From contig NZ_NWBU01000009.1 of assembly GCF_003050615.1 (NCBI RefSeq), forward strand, positions 248,001 to 312,000: a stretch of DNA of 64,000 bases, in the 5' to 3' direction. The position numbers and the translations under genes are program-made. The DNA is from Sphingomonas oleivorans. Its GTDB lineage: Bacteria; Pseudomonadota; Alphaproteobacteria; Sphingomonadales; Sphingomonadaceae. Each line of letters starts with the position of its first letter. Position 1 is the first letter of the stretch. Under the pieces are notes generated by a model. That model saw only the letters and a program-made list of their open reading frames with translations, did not search any database and had not been told where the DNA came from. Positions 8,722-17,928 of this stretch are shown piece by piece.

Positions 8722-8734
8722 CCGGGTGCAAGGG

Positions 8735-8761
8735 GGCGGCCGGGCGGGGTGCCCGGCCGCC
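8735..8761. terminator. GC-rich hairpin between convergent genes
   Basis: An 11-base perfect stem (GGCGGCCGGGC / GCCCGGCCGCC) with a GGGGT loop lies between the secreted-protein gene and purA. No T-run follows on either strand, so termination would depend on stem strength. Confidence 0.45.
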
Positions 8762-8767
8762 TCATGA

Positions 8768-10057
8768 TCAGTCGCGGAAGGGATCGCGGACGAGAATGGT
8801 GTCGTCGCGCTCCGGGCTGGTCGAAACCAGCGCCACCGGGCAGTGGATCAGCTCTTCCACGCGGCGGATATATTTGATCGCCTGCGCAGGCAGGTCGGCC
8901 CAGCTCCGCGCGCCGGCGGTAGATTCGCTCCAGCCCTCGATCGTCTCGTAGATCGGCGTCGCGCGTGCCTGATCGGCGGGATGGGGCGGGAGATAGTCAT
9001 ATTGACGATCGCCGACCATATAGCCGGTGCAGATCTTGATCTCCTCGAAGCCGTCGAGCACGTCGAGCTTGGTGAGCGCGATGCCGGTGACGCCCGAGAC
9101 CGCGACCGATTGCCGCACCAGCACGGAGTCGAACCAGCCGCAGCGCCGCTTGCGCCCCGTGACCGTGCCGAATTCATGGCCGCGCACGCCCAGCCGCTCG
9201 CCCGTCTCATCCTCCAGCTCGGTGGGGAAGGGGCCGGAGCCGACACGCGTCGTATAGGCCTTGACGATGCCGAGCACGAAGCCCGCCGCGGAGGGGCCGA
9301 GGCCCGAGCCGCTGGCCGCCGTGCCGGCGATGGTGTTGGACGAGGTGACGAAGGGATAGGTGCCGTGATCGACATCGAGCAGCACGCCCTGCGCGCCTTC
9401 GAACAATATCTTGTCGCCGCGCTTGCGCGCTTCGTTCAGCGTCAGCCAGACGGGCTTGGCATAGGGCAGGATGAAGCTGGCGATCCCCTCCAGCTCGGCG
9501 ACGAGCGCGTCGCAATCGATCGGCTCGACGCCGAAGCCCGCGCGCAGCGCATTATGATGCGCCAGCAGCCGTTCGAGCTGGGGCCCGAGATCGTCGAGAT
9601 GGGCGAGGTCGCATACGCGGATCGCGCGGCGGCCGACCTTGTCCTCATAAGCAGGGCCGATGCCGCGCCGCGTGGTACCGATCTTGCCCGCGCCCGACGC
9701 ATCCTCGCGCAGCGCGTCGAGATCGCGGTGGAAGGGCAGGATCAGCGGGCAGGTCTCGGCCAGGTGGAGATTGTCCGGCGTGATCTCGACGCCCTGCGCG
9801 GCGAGCTTCGCCACCTCGTCGCGGAAATGCCAGGGATCGAGCACCACGCCATTGCCGATCACCGAAAGCGTGCCGCGCACGATGCCCGAGGGGAGCAGCG
9901 AGAGCTTGTAGGTCTGGTTGCCGACCACCAGCGTATGGCCGGCATTATGCCCGCCCTGGAAGCGTACGACGACATCGGCGCGCGCGGAGAGCCAGTCGAC
10001 GATCTTGCCCTTGCCTTCATCGCCCCACTGGGCGCCGATGACGGTGACGTTGGCCAT
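8768..10057 (-). CDS. purA: Adenylosuccinate synthetase
   Basis: A 429-residue GTP-dependent enzyme joining IMP and aspartate, the first committed step to AMP. The start [20 protein letters not shown] carries the GTP/IMP loop with the catalytic Asp and Lys. [21 protein letters not shown] and [17 protein letters not shown] are all in place. Length is standard. The frame is open far upstream on this strand, but family alignment fixes the ATG at 10057. It follows hisZ on the same strand with 53 bases between, holding a repeat hairpin. Confidence 0.97.
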   Translation of the reverse strand: MANVTVIGAQWGDEGKGKIVDWLSARADVVVRFQGGHNAGHTLVVGNQTYKLSLLPSGIVRGTLSVIGNGVVLDPWHFRDEVAKLAAQGVEITPDNLHLAETCPLILPFHRDLDALREDASGAGKIGTTRRGIGPAYEDKVGRRAIRVCDLAHLDDLGPQLERLLAHHNALRAGFGVEPIDCDALVAELEGIASFILPYAKPVWLTLNEARKRGDKILFEGAQGVLLDVDHGTYPFVTSSNTIAGTAASGSGLGPSAAGFVLGIVKAYTTRVGSGPFPTELEDETGERLGVRGHEFGTVTGRKRRCGWFDSVLVRQSVAVSGVTGIALTKLDVLDGFEEIKICTGYMVGDRQYDYLPPHPADQARATPIYETIEGWSESTAGARSWADLPAQAIKYIRRVEELIHCPVALVSTSPERDDTILVRDPFRD

Positions 10058-10080
10058 TATTTCAGTCCGTTCTTTGCAGG

Positions 10081-10108
10081 GCCCTCTCGCCTCTCGGCGG
10101 GAGAGGGG
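10081..10108. repeat. Family B-like hairpin between hisZ and purA
   Basis: CCCTCTCGCC pairs imperfectly with GGCGGGAGAGGG. It is similar in composition to the CCCTCTCCC module of the DUF559 cassette ends. It may act as a partial terminator or an mRNA-stabilising structure within the hisZ-purA unit. Confidence 0.5.
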
Positions 10109-10110
10109 CG

Positions 10111-11226
10111 TTAAAGTTCGATCGTCTCTGTGCCGTTCCAGATATGGGTGCAGCCGAGCGCCGCCGGATCGTCGCCCTCCACGAGCGCCGCGATCGTCGT
10201 CCAGCCCTGGCCGCGCAGCACCCGCCCGGCCGCCGCATCGCTGCCGAGCGGCAGGAAGATGCGCCGACGCGGTTCCGCACCCAGCCCGGCATCGACCAGC
10301 GGATCGAGATAGAGGGAGAAGCCGACCGCGGCTTCCTCGCGCCCGTCGGGATGAAGGATCGTGTAGCTGCCACCGCGTCCGATTTCGCCGGACAGGCCCT
10401 CGCCGAACAGCGAGAAGCCGATCCAGCTCTGATATTCGAAGCCGTGCCGCTCGGTCGGATCGAGCGTGAGCGTTGCGCGATTGCCGATCGCGGCGGCGAT
10501 CGTCTCGATCGCGGCGAGACGGCTGTCGAGCGCCTGGGCGGGATCGAGCGCGCGCAGCCGTTCGAGCGCGGTATCGAGCGGCCCGGCGGCGGCGATGAAG
10601 GGGAGATAGGCCTCCGCACCGAGCGCCGCGAGCCCGCCGGCATCCTTGGCGTCGAGCAGCTCGCGTACCGCATCGATGCGGTCGGCCGGCAGGTGCATCG
10701 GGCCCGCCGCCAGCGTCTCGACGAGGTCGGGCAGCGTGAGGTCGACGGTGATGCCGGTGACGCCTGCCGTCTCCAGCGCCTCGATCGCGACGCTCAGACA
10801 TTCGATCACGGCGGCGAGGCCGTCGCTGCCGATCAGCTCGGCGCCGGCCTGGGTCAGCTCGCGCTCGGGACGGAGCTGGGTGGCGCGCAGCTTGAGGACG
10901 GGGCCGCCATAAGCGAGGCGGAGCGGCCGGGCGCGATGGCCCATGCGCGTGACGGCGATGCGGCCGACCTGGCCGGTAATGTCCGGCCGGAATGCGAGCG
11001 TGCGCTGCGACACGGGATCGACGAAGCGCAGCAGATCCTGCGCGCGCGCCGATTTCAGCCGACCGACCAGGCTTTCCTCAAATTCGGCGAGCGGGGGCGT
11101 GACGCGATCATAGCCATGCCGCCCGATCGCGACGATCACCCGATGCAGCAGCCGCGATGCGGCTTCGGCCTGCGGGGGCAGGCGATCGCGATATCCTTCG
11201 GGGAGCAGGCCGGGGGCGATGGTCAT
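10111..11226 (-). CDS. hisZ: ATP phosphoribosyltransferase regulatory subunit
   Basis: A 371-residue HisRS-like protein that partners the short catalytic HisG in the first step of histidine synthesis. It has class II synthetase-type motifs ([48 protein letters not shown]) but lacks the HisRS anticodon-binding domain, as HisZ does. The glycine-rich motif 3-like region [12 protein letters not shown] is kept. No hisG lies within the window, so the catalytic partner is encoded elsewhere. Upstream of its ATG comes repeat sequence and a nuclease gene on the other strand. Confidence 0.9.
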   Translation of the reverse strand: MTIAPGLLPEGYRDRLPPQAEAASRLLHRVIVAIGRHGYDRVTPPLAEFEESLVGRLKSARAQDLLRFVDPVSQRTLAFRPDITGQVGRIAVTRMGHRARPLRLAYGGPVLKLRATQLRPERELTQAGAELIGSDGLAAVIECLSVAIEALETAGVTGITVDLTLPDLVETLAAGPMHLPADRIDAVRELLDAKDAGGLAALGAEAYLPFIAAAGPLDTALERLRALDPAQALDSRLAAIETIAAAIGNRATLTLDPTERHGFEYQSWIGFSLFGEGLSGEIGRGGSYTILHPDGREEAAVGFSLYLDPLVDAGLGAEPRRRIFLPLGSDAAAGRVLRGQGWTTIAALVEGDDPAALGCTHIWNGTETIEL

Positions 11227-11253
11227 GGGGAGAGGCCTTTAACGTGCTTTTCG

Positions 11254-11317
11254 CGTCATGCCAGCTTGGAGCGTCGCCAGTTCGCGCCGTCGCACCAGCG
11301 AAGGCTGGTGTCCATGG
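11254..11317. repeat. Family A repeat upstream of GIY-YIG gene 1
   Basis: A half-unit CGTCATGCCAGC at 11254 is followed by a full hairpin arm at 11288-11317: CGTCG, then CACCAGC-GAA-GGCTGGTG, then TCCATGG. The arm matches the left arm of the units at 13337 and 22926 with one compensating stem change (CA/TG). It ends exactly 23 bases before the nuclease start codon. Confidence 0.8.
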
Positions 11318-11340
11318 CTATTGCCGCGCATGATGCCGCT

Positions 11341-11631
11341 ATGGCGGGAGGCTTTGTCTACATCATGACCAATGGGCCGAGCGGGACGCTCTATGTCGGC
11401 GTGACCGCCAACCTCGCTGCGCGCATCCATCAGCATCGGACCGGGCAAGGCTCCGATTTCTGTCGCAAGCATAGACTGAACCGGCTGGTTTATATCGAAC
11501 GTCATGAAACGATGCTCGAAGCGATCGCGCGCGAGAAAGCGCTCAAGAAATGGCAGCGGACGTGGAAGCTGAACCTCATCGGCAAGACCAATCCCGAGTG
11601 GCGGGACTTGTTCGAGGAGATTAACGGCTGA
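11341..11631 (+). CDS. GIY-YIG endonuclease family protein, copy 1
   Basis: A 96-residue stand-alone GIY-YIG domain of the YhbQ/UPF0213 type. The GIY and YIG elements read VYIMTN and LYVGVT; then come the catalytic-type Arg (LAARIHQHR) and the Glu in EAIAREKALKKW. The family has a nuclease fold; activity of this protein is inferred. It is about 65% identical (62 of 96 positions) to the second copy at 23032. No canonical ribosome site is seen. The gene runs opposite to its hisZ and serA neighbours, with a hairpin 23 bases upstream and a two-hairpin repeat starting 2 bases after the stop, so it looks like an inserted cassette. Confidence 0.85.
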   Translation: MAGGFVYIMTNGPSGTLYVGVTANLAARIHQHRTGQGSDFCRKHRLNRLVYIERHETMLEAIAREKALKKWQRTWKLNLIGKTNPEWRDLFEEING

Positions 11632-11633
11632 CC

Positions 11634-11727
11634 CGTCGCCCCGGCGCAGGCCGGGGCCCATGTCTATCGCCTCGAACGGTGTCCCTTGTGGTGAGAGCCA
11701 TGGGCCCCGGCCTGCGCCGGGGCGACG
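11634..11727. repeat. REPIN-like two-hairpin unit after GIY-YIG gene 1
   Basis: Two perfectly inverted 29-base arms (11634-11662 and 11699-11727) flank a 36-base unique centre. Each arm is itself a hairpin: CGTC, GCCCCGGC, GCA, GGCCGGGGC, CCATG. Outer ends are CGTCG and CGACG. The architecture is that of the 13337 and 22926 units, with a different stem sequence. It ends 7 bases before the serA stop codon. Confidence 0.85.
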
Positions 11728-11734
11728 GACCATC

Positions 11735-13312
11735 TCAGAAGGTCAGCGGCTTGACGGTCTTCACGCCGGGGAGGCGGCAGACGTCCCACAGCACCGGCTC
11801 GGTCACGGGCGAATCGACCGAGAGGAGCAGCACCGCTTCCCCACCCGCCGCGCGACGGCCGAGATGGAAGGTGCCGATATTGACGCCCGCCTCGCCGAGC
11901 GCGGTGCCGAGGCGGCCGATGAAGCCGGGCGCATCCTCATTCACGACATAGAGCATGGTGCCAGCGAGATCGGCCTCGACCTTGATGCCGAAAATCTCGA
12001 CCAGGCGCGGCTCCGAATTGGCGAAGAGCGTGCCCGCGACCGACTTTTCGCCGGCCGAGGTGCGGACCGTCACGCGCACCAGCGTGTGATAGTCGCCCTC
12101 GCGATCATGGCGCACCTCGCGCACGTCGAGCCCGCGTTCCTTCGCCAGGAAGGGCGCGTTCACCATGTTCACCGTGTCCGAATAGACGCGCATCAGGCCC
12201 GCGAGCACCGCGCCCGTGATCGGCTTCTGGTTGAGCTCGGCAGCGGCTCCCTCGACCTCGATCGCGACGGCCTTCACATCATCGCCGACCAGCTGGCCGA
12301 CGAGGCTGCCGAGCCCTTCGGCGAGCGCCATATAGGGCTTGAGCTTGGGCGCTTCCTCGGCGGACAGCGACGGCATGTTGAGCGCGTTGGTGACGCCGCC
12401 CGAGACGAGAAAATCCGCCATCTGCTCGGCGACCTGGATGGCGACATTGACCTGCGCCTCGCTGGTCGACGCGCCCAGATGCGGCGTGGAGATGAAGTTG
12501 GGCGTGCCGAACAGCGGGCTCACCTTGGCCGGCTCCTCGACGAACACGTCGAGTGCGGCACCCGCGACATGGCCCGAATCGAGCGCCTCCTTGAGCGCCG
12601 CCTCGTCGACCAGCCCGCCGCGCGCGCAGTTGATGATGCGCACGCCCTTCTTGGTCTTGGCGATGTTCTCGCGGCTGAGGATGTTGCGCGTCGAATCCGT
12701 GAGCGGCGTGTGGAGCGTGATGAAGTCGGCACGCGCGAGCAGATCGTCGAGCGTCACCTTCTCGATGCCCAGCTCCAGCGCGCGCTCGGGCGTCAGGAAG
12801 GGATCATAGGCGATCACCTTCATCTTGAGGCCCAGCGCCCGGTCCGCGACGATCGAGCCGATATTGCCCGCGCCGATCAGGCCGAGCGTCTTGGACGTGA
12901 CCTCGACGCCCATGAAGCGGTTCTTCTCCCACTTGCCGGCCTGGGTCGAGGCGTCGGCGGCGGGCAGGTCGCGGGCGAGCGCGAACATCAGCGCGATGGC
13001 ATGTTCGGCCGTCGTGATCGAATTGCCGAAGGGCGTGTTCATCACGACGACGCCGGCGGCGGAGGCGGCCGGAATGTCGACATTGTCGACGCCGATGCCG
13101 GCGCGGCCGACCACCTTGAGGTTCTTCGCGGCGGCGAGAACGTCCTTGGTGACCTTGGTCGAGGAGCGGATGGCGAGGCCGTCATAATCGCCGATGATGG
13201 CGATCAGCTCCTCCTTGGTCTTGCCGGTAATCTCGTCCACCTGGATGCCGCGCTCGCGGAAGATCTGCGCGGCCTTGGGGTCCATCTTGTCGGAAATCAG
13301 TACCTTGGGCAT
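11735..13312 (-). CDS. serA: D-3-phosphoglycerate dehydrogenase
   Basis: A 525-residue enzyme oxidising 3-phosphoglycerate to 3-phosphohydroxypyruvate, the entry to serine synthesis. NAD-binding motif TLGLIGAGNIGSIVADRAL, the catalytic Arg region (INCARGGLVDEAAL) and the His/Glu pair (PHLGASTSEAQ) are clear. An intervening domain and a C-terminal ACT domain (VNEDAPGFIGRLGTALGEAG) make it the long type I form found in many bacteria, with probable serine feedback. It lies downstream of serC on the same strand, separated by a REPIN-like repeat. Confidence 0.96.
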   Translation of the reverse strand: MPKVLISDKMDPKAAQIFRERGIQVDEITGKTKEELIAIIGDYDGLAIRSSTKVTKDVLAAAKNLKVVGRAGIGVDNVDIPAASAAGVVVMNTPFGNSITTAEHAIALMFALARDLPAADASTQAGKWEKNRFMGVEVTSKTLGLIGAGNIGSIVADRALGLKMKVIAYDPFLTPERALELGIEKVTLDDLLARADFITLHTPLTDSTRNILSRENIAKTKKGVRIINCARGGLVDEAALKEALDSGHVAGAALDVFVEEPAKVSPLFGTPNFISTPHLGASTSEAQVNVAIQVAEQMADFLVSGGVTNALNMPSLSAEEAPKLKPYMALAEGLGSLVGQLVGDDVKAVAIEVEGAAAELNQKPITGAVLAGLMRVYSDTVNMVNAPFLAKERGLDVREVRHDREGDYHTLVRVTVRTSAGEKSVAGTLFANSEPRLVEIFGIKVEADLAGTMLYVVNEDAPGFIGRLGTALGEAGVNIGTFHLGRRAAGGEAVLLLSVDSPVTEPVLWDVCRLPGVKTVKPLTF

Positions 13313-13336
13313 GATTCTGGGTCCTTGGAACTAGAC

Positions 13337-13420
13337 CGTCATGCCAGCGAAGGCTGGCATCCCTCCTAAGTCGTCACATGCTGGAAGCGGGGAGGGACCC
13401 CAGCCTTCGCTGGGGTGACG
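13337..13420. repeat. REPIN-like two-hairpin unit between serC and serA
   Basis: An 84-base unit: a 30-base arm (CGTCATGCCAGC GAA GGCTGGCAT CCCTCC), a 24-base unique centre, and a 30-base inverted arm (GGAGGG ACCCCAGC CTTC GCTGGGGT GACG). The two arms differ only at two stem pairs, each compensated. It shares length and arm sequence with the unit at 22926, while the centres differ. Confidence 0.88.
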
Positions 13421-13438
13421 TGGAATGAGAGAGGGTGG

Positions 13439-14596
13439 TCAGCCGTGCGCCTGCGCCCAGGCCCAGTCGAGCCAGGGGCCGAGCGCCTGGATGTCGCCCG
13501 CATCGACCGTCGCGCCGCACCAGACGCGCAGGCCCGGAGGCGCATCGCGATAGCCGGCGACGTCATAGGCGGCATCCTCCGCCTCGAGCAGCGACGCCAT
13601 CTTCTTGACGAGCGCGGCCTTGGCATCGTCGTCCAGGCCCTGCACCGCCGCATCCGCGAATTTGAGGCAGACCGAGGTGTTGGAGCGTGTCGCCGGATCG
13701 GCGGCGAGATGCTCGATCCAGGGCGTCGCGGAAACCCAGGCGTCGAGCGCTTCGGCATTGTCATTGGCGCGCGCGATCAGCGCCTCGAGCCCGCCCAGCG
13801 ACTGCGCCCATTCCAGCGCGTAAATATAGTCCTCGACCGCGAGCATCGAGGGCGTGTTGATCGTGTCGCCCTTGAAGATGCCCTCGATCAGCTTGCCGCC
13901 CTTCGTCATGCGGAAGATCTTCGGCAGCGGCCAGGAAGGCTGATAGCTCTCCAGCCGCTCGACCGCGCGAGGGCCGAGGATGATGACGCCATGGCCGCCT
14001 TCACCGCCCAGCACCTTCTGCCAGCTGAAGGTGGTGACGTCGAGCTTGTCCCAGGGCAGGTCCTGCGCGAACACGGCGGACGTCGCGTCGGCGAAGGTCA
14101 GGCCTTCGCGATCGTCGCGGATCCACTCGCCGTCCGGCACGCGCACGCCGGACGTGGTGCCGTTCCAGGTGAAGACCACATCGCCCGACTGATCGACCGC
14201 GCCCAGATCGGGAATCGCGCCATAGGGCGCCTTGACCACCTTCGCATCCGGCAGCTTGAGCTGCTTGACGACGTCCGTCACCCAGCCTTCGCCGAAGCTT
14301 TCCCAGGCGAGCATCGTCACGGCGCGCGCGCCCAGCATCGACCAGAGCGCCATTTCCACCGCGCCCGTATCCGAACCCGGCACGATGCCGATGCGGTGCG
14401 TCGCGGGGATCTTCAGGATGGTGCGGGTGAGGTCGATCGCATGGGCGAGGCGGCTCTTGCCGAGCTTGGAGCGATGCGAGCGGCCGAGCGAACCGAGAGC
14501 GAGGCCTTCCGGATGCCAGCCCGGCGGCTTGGCGCAGGGGCCGGAGGAAAAATGCGGACGCGCCGGCTTCAGGCCGGGGCGGGTAATCTCAGTCAT
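13439..14596 (-). CDS. serC: Phosphoserine aminotransferase
   Basis: A 385-residue PLP enzyme converting 3-phosphohydroxypyruvate and glutamate to phosphoserine, step two of serine synthesis. It starts PARPHFSSGPCAKPPGW, the form typical of alphaproteobacterial SerC. HRSKLGKSRLAHAIDLTR, RIGIVPGSDTGAVEMALWSM and the Lys-bearing SWQKVLGGEGGHGVIILGP are present; the Lys of SWQK is the PLP Schiff-base residue. GGAGAGTC precedes the ATG. serA follows on the same strand, so the two form a serine operon interrupted by a repeat. Confidence 0.95.
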   Translation of the reverse strand: MTEITRPGLKPARPHFSSGPCAKPPGWHPEGLALGSLGRSHRSKLGKSRLAHAIDLTRTILKIPATHRIGIVPGSDTGAVEMALWSMLGARAVTMLAWESFGEGWVTDVVKQLKLPDAKVVKAPYGAIPDLGAVDQSGDVVFTWNGTTSGVRVPDGEWIRDDREGLTFADATSAVFAQDLPWDKLDVTTFSWQKVLGGEGGHGVIILGPRAVERLESYQPSWPLPKIFRMTKGGKLIEGIFKGDTINTPSMLAVEDYIYALEWAQSLGGLEALIARANDNAEALDAWVSATPWIEHLAADPATRSNTSVCLKFADAAVQGLDDDAKAALVKKMASLLEAEDAAYDVAGYRDAPPGLRVWCGATVDAGDIQALGPWLDWAWAQAHG

Positions 14597-14783
14597 GAAT
14601 GACTCTCCTCACAGAGAGCACGCGCCGCGTTGGGACGGCGTGGCCCGCCGGCGGCTTTAGTGGCGCGAGGCGGGCTGTCAAGCATTTCGCGGTGAGGAAA
14701 GTGCGTCGTGAATGTTTTCGCATGGCCGCTCTTCCAGCCGCGATTAACCTTGTCTTGACGGGTGTGGGCTAGGATTTCCGGCG

Positions 14784-15209
14784 ATGATGCGGATGCTGAT
14801 CCTGCTGGCGGCATTGCTTTCCGGCGCCGTGGCGCCGGCGGCCGGGCCGTTCCGCTATGCCGAGCGGCAGGTGTGGAGCTATAAGGCGCGTGCCATCGAT
14901 CGCGGTTCGCTGTTGCGCATCTGGAAGATCGACCGGATGGGGGATGGCCAGCGCGTCTTCCATGTCAGCGTGATCGGCCTCGGCACGCCGCGCGGGAGCC
15001 CGCAAATGCCCGATATCCAGCATCTGCCGATCACCGAGGCGGCGCTGGACCGCAGCGTGATGCGGCGCGTGGACAGCGACGCCGTCTTTCCCGATCCCTC
15101 CAGCGGCTATGTCCAATGGCATCGGCAGAAGGGCGCGCCCTTCACCATGACGGTCGCCGAGGTGGTGGATCTGGTCGCCCGGTCGATGGTCGCGGGCAAG
15201 GTGAAATAG
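14784..15209 (+). CDS. Secreted protein of unknown function
   Basis: A 141-residue protein with a signal peptide (MMRMLILLAALLSGAVAPAA, cleavage near residue 20). The mature part is a mixed alpha/beta chain with WSYKARAIDRGSLLRIWKID and HVSVIGLGTPRGSPQMPDIQ and no cysteines. I recognise no family. The codon pattern is like its neighbours. It is separated from serC by a divergent 187-base region in which I see no convincing promoter. The order next to an extensin-like lipoprotein gene may be chance. Confidence 0.6.
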   Translation: MMRMLILLAALLSGAVAPAAGPFRYAERQVWSYKARAIDRGSLLRIWKIDRMGDGQRVFHVSVIGLGTPRGSPQMPDIQHLPITEAALDRSVMRRVDSDAVFPDPSSGYVQWHRQKGAPFTMTVAEVVDLVARSMVAGKVK

Positions 15210-15302
15210 CAGTATCTCGTTCCGTCGTATCGGTGCCTCGTTCCGACTCCGGGGCAGCGTCCATTCATTGACCGGCAAGCCGCGCCGCGCCACCTGGCCC
15301 AT

Positions 15303-15950
15303 ATGAAGAATTGGGGGGTGGTAATATTGCTGGTGCTGCTGGCGGCATGCGCCGGGCCGCCGTCGCGCCGTCCGCCGGCCAGGCCCTCGACGCCGGCGGA
15401 GCAGCCGGACGATCCGCGCAAGCTCCGCCAGTGCCGCGCCGACCTCAGCGCGATGGGCGTGAAATATGAGATATTGCCCGACCGGCGTTTCGCGGGCGGC
15501 TGTTCGGCGACGGGATCGGTGAAGCTGGTCGCGATCGGCATTCCCGTCACCAATTTGGGCGCGCTCAAATGCGGTGTGGCGCTGCCCTTCTCCCAATGGG
15601 TGCGCGAGGCCGTGCAGCAGGCGGCGCGCGCCTGGCTCGACGGCTATGTCACGAAAATGGAAAGCTTCGGCACCTATAGCTGCCGACCGGTCAACGGGCA
15701 GATCGGCAACCGTCTTTCCGAGCATGGCCGTGCCAATGCGGTCGATATATCGGCATTCCAGCTATCGGATGGGCGCCGGATCACGGTGAAGGAAGGATGG
15801 AGCGGCTCCGATCCCAATGTCCGTGCCTTTCTGCGCGCGGTGCATCGATCCGCCTGCCGACGCTTCGGCATCGTGCTCGGGCCCGATGCGAACGCGTTTC
15901 ACCGGGATCATTTCCATTTCGATATGGGCAAGGGTCCCTATTGCCGCTAA
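15303..15950 (+). CDS. Extensin-like (DUF1287/M15-related) lipoprotein
   Basis: A 215-residue lipoprotein: the signal peptide ends in a lipobox LAAC (Cys at residue 16) and is followed by a Pro-rich linker. The C-terminal extensin-family domain has MESFGTYSCRPVNG, SEHGRANAVDISAFQL and DHFHFDMGKGPYC. These His/Asp residues resemble the metal site of D,D-carboxypeptidase-like M15 folds, and four or five cysteines probably pair. Such proteins are thought to act on cell wall but this is not proven. A paralogous domain is encoded at 35669-36394. Confidence 0.78.
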   Translation: MKNWGVVILLVLLAACAGPPSRRPPARPSTPAEQPDDPRKLRQCRADLSAMGVKYEILPDRRFAGGCSATGSVKLVAIGIPVTNLGALKCGVALPFSQWVREAVQQAARAWLDGYVTKMESFGTYSCRPVNGQIGNRLSEHGRANAVDISAFQLSDGRRITVKEGWSGSDPNVRAFLRAVHRSACRRFGIVLGPDANAFHRDHFHFDMGKGPYCR

Positions 15951-16029
15951 GCGAGGGGATTCTGCATGGCCTGCCGTGTCCCTGCGGCGGGCTTCCCGGG
16001 AGCGACGGATGGAAGGCCATTCCACAGGC

Positions 16030-16938
16030 ATGAAGAAGGATATTCCCAAGCGCGTATTCCCCAAGGCGGCCGAGGATGCGGCCGTCGCCAAGGGGGTGGT
16101 GGAAACGCCGCAGACCGCCGATCCCGCCTATCGCCTCGCCTATCAGGATCCCGATTTCCTGCTGCGCGACGATCTGCGCCCCGTCCGTTTCCAGCTCGAG
16201 CTGCTGAAGCCCGAGCTGCTGCTCGACGAGGCCGGCATCGGTTCCACTTTCGTCTTTTATGGGTCCGCGCGCATTCCCGAGCCGGCCAAGGCCGATGCGA
16301 TCATTGCCGCCGCCCATACGGATACGCAGCGCCGCATCGCCGAGCGGCTCAAGGCCAAGGCCAAATATTATGACGAGGCGCGCAGGCTTGCCATGCTCGC
16401 CAGCGCGACCCCGCCGGGCGAGGATGGCAGGCGCCAGTTCGTGGTCTGCTCGGGCGGCGGCCCTTCGATCATGGAGGCGGCCAATCGCGGCGCGATGGAG
16501 GCCGGCGCCGAATCGATCGGGCTCAACATCGTGCTGCCGTTCGAGCAGGCGCCCAATGCCTATGTGACGCCGAGGCTGAGCTTCCAATTCCATTATTTCG
16601 CGCTCAGGAAGATGCATTTCCTGTTGCGCGCGCGCGCGGTAGCGGTGTTCCCCGGCGGCTTCGGCACGTTCGACGAATTTTTCGAGCTGCTGACGCTCGT
16701 CCAGACAGGCAAGATGGCGGTGCTGCCGATCCTGCTGTTCGGCAAGGAGTTCTGGGACCGCGTCGTCGATTTCGAGGCGCTGGTGGAGGAGGGCGTCTGC
16801 TCGCCCACCGATCTCGACCTGATCCGCTTCGTCGAGACGGCCGACGAGGCATGGGAAGCGGTCAATGATTATTATGCCGCTACCAAGGAGCGCGTCTGGC
16901 TGAAGGGCCGCGGCGCGCACGCGCATCCGGCGGTGTGA
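16030..16938 (+). CDS. LOG family protein (lysine-decarboxylase-like Rossmann fold)
   Basis: A 302-residue protein of the TIGR00730/LOG family. The two hallmark motifs are GGGPSIMEAANRGAMEAGA and PGGFGTFDEFFE (PGGxGTxxE), which form the nucleotide phosphoribohydrolase site. LOG enzymes release cytokinin-like bases from nucleotide monophosphates; bacterial members probably act on AMP or related compounds. The long N-terminal section (FLLRDDLRPVRFQLELLKPE) marks the larger LOG subgroup. Start at 16030 (MKKDIPKRVFP) fits relatives; an in-frame ATG at 16009 is possible. Confidence 0.85.
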   Translation: MKKDIPKRVFPKAAEDAAVAKGVVETPQTADPAYRLAYQDPDFLLRDDLRPVRFQLELLKPELLLDEAGIGSTFVFYGSARIPEPAKADAIIAAAHTDTQRRIAERLKAKAKYYDEARRLAMLASATPPGEDGRRQFVVCSGGGPSIMEAANRGAMEAGAESIGLNIVLPFEQAPNAYVTPRLSFQFHYFALRKMHFLLRARAVAVFPGGFGTFDEFFELLTLVQTGKMAVLPILLFGKEFWDRVVDFEALVEEGVCSPTDLDLIRFVETADEAWEAVNDYYAATKERVWLKGRGAHAHPAV

Positions 16939-17014
16939 TGCAGGGCCCCGGCGGGGCCGGGGCCGGGGTGCGGGGCTGAAATCTCGCGCCCTGCGCCCCG
17001 CTCCGAGGCCCGGG

Positions 17015-17035
17015 CCGCGCTCACCCTGAGCGCGG
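17015..17035. terminator. Hairpin between convergent LOG and cytochrome c genes
   Basis: An 8-base perfect stem (CCGCGCTC / GAGCGCGG) with a five-base loop lies in the 160-base convergent gap. No T-run is evident, so it is only a candidate terminator. Confidence 0.35.
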
Positions 17036-17098
17036 TGTCGTGATTGCGCGGTGATTCAATCCGGGCGAAGGCTTGGTCTATTCGGGCGGAAGCCCGGC

Positions 17099-17800
17099 TT
17101 AATGGCCGGAGGCAGGCGCGGGCGCACCTTCGCCCGCGATATTGCCGCGAGGCTGCTTGGCGGCCTGAGTCTCGGTCTGCACCGGCTCGTTCGCAGCCTT
17201 CTGCGCGCCCTCGGCGTCCGCGGGCTTGGCCGGCTCGGCCTCGGCGCCGGCGGGCGTCGCGGCCTCGGCCGGAGCGGCGGGCAGCGGCAGCGGGCTGTCC
17301 CCCATCGTGTTGAGATAGGCGATCACGTCGGCGCGATCTTCCGGCTTGGACAGGCCCGCGAAGGTCATCTTGGTGCCCGGCGCATATTTTTTCGGGCTGG
17401 TCAGCCAGGCGTCGAGGCTTTTCCAGTCCCAATTGCCGGGGACGGATTTCAGCGCGTCCGAATAAGCGAAGCCGGGGACATGGCCATGCGCCTTGCCGAC
17501 CGTGCCCCACAGGTTCGGGCCCAGGCCGTTCGACCCGCCCTTGGCGTCGGTGTGGCAGGCAGCGCATTTCTTGAAGACCTGCGCGCCCTTCTGCGGATCG
17601 GCCTTGGCGAGAAAAAATTCGATCGGCTGGGCCGGTGCGCCACCGCTCTCGCCGCTTTCCTGTTCGACGCCTTCGACCACATAGCCCATCTTCTCGGGCC
17701 GTTCGGCGTGGAAATATTCGCCTGTCACGATCGAGAGACCCAGCGCCGCAATACCGCCGGCGAGCACCCAGCCGGCTATTGTGTTCCCCCGGTCGTTCAT
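17099..17800 (-). CDS. Membrane-anchored class I cytochrome c
   Basis: A 233-residue protein with one N-terminal transmembrane anchor (TIAGWVLAGGIAALGLSIVTG). The mono-haem domain has CAACH at residues 79-83, the loop GLGPNLWGTVGKAHGHVPGF, and the axial Met in GTKMTFAGL (about residue 145), as in the cytochrome c552/cycM type that carries electrons from complex III to oxidases. An unusual Ala/Pro/Glu-rich tail of about 60 residues follows the haem domain. A periplasmic electron carrier is expected. pheA starts on the opposite strand 128 bases upstream. Confidence 0.88.
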   Translation of the reverse strand: MNDRGNTIAGWVLAGGIAALGLSIVTGEYFHAERPEKMGYVVEGVEQESGESGGAPAQPIEFFLAKADPQKGAQVFKKCAACHTDAKGGSNGLGPNLWGTVGKAHGHVPGFAYSDALKSVPGNWDWKSLDAWLTSPKKYAPGTKMTFAGLSKPEDRADVIAYLNTMGDSPLPLPAAPAEAATPAGAEAEPAKPADAEGAQKAANEPVQTETQAAKQPRGNIAGEGAPAPASGH

Positions 17801-17928
17801 GCCGCTCTATCCTCAGGTCCTAAGGCCCCGCGCATCTGTCGCGCGACAATAAGGCAGCTTTCTTTAGAATCGCTTGGGCGGCCCCGCAAGCTTGGGACGC
17901 TCCCGGGGGCGCTTGCCGCCCGCCGCCG

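Noticed and set aside
10058..10801. N-terminal extension of purA
   Set aside because: The frame is open upstream but is antisense-like within hisZ; family alignment fixes the start at 10057.
11634..11727. Considered as an ordinary serA/GIY-YIG terminator
   Set aside because: Paired hairpins with perfectly inverted ends and a unique centre, and sister copies elsewhere, fit a repeat unit better; it may still terminate transcription.
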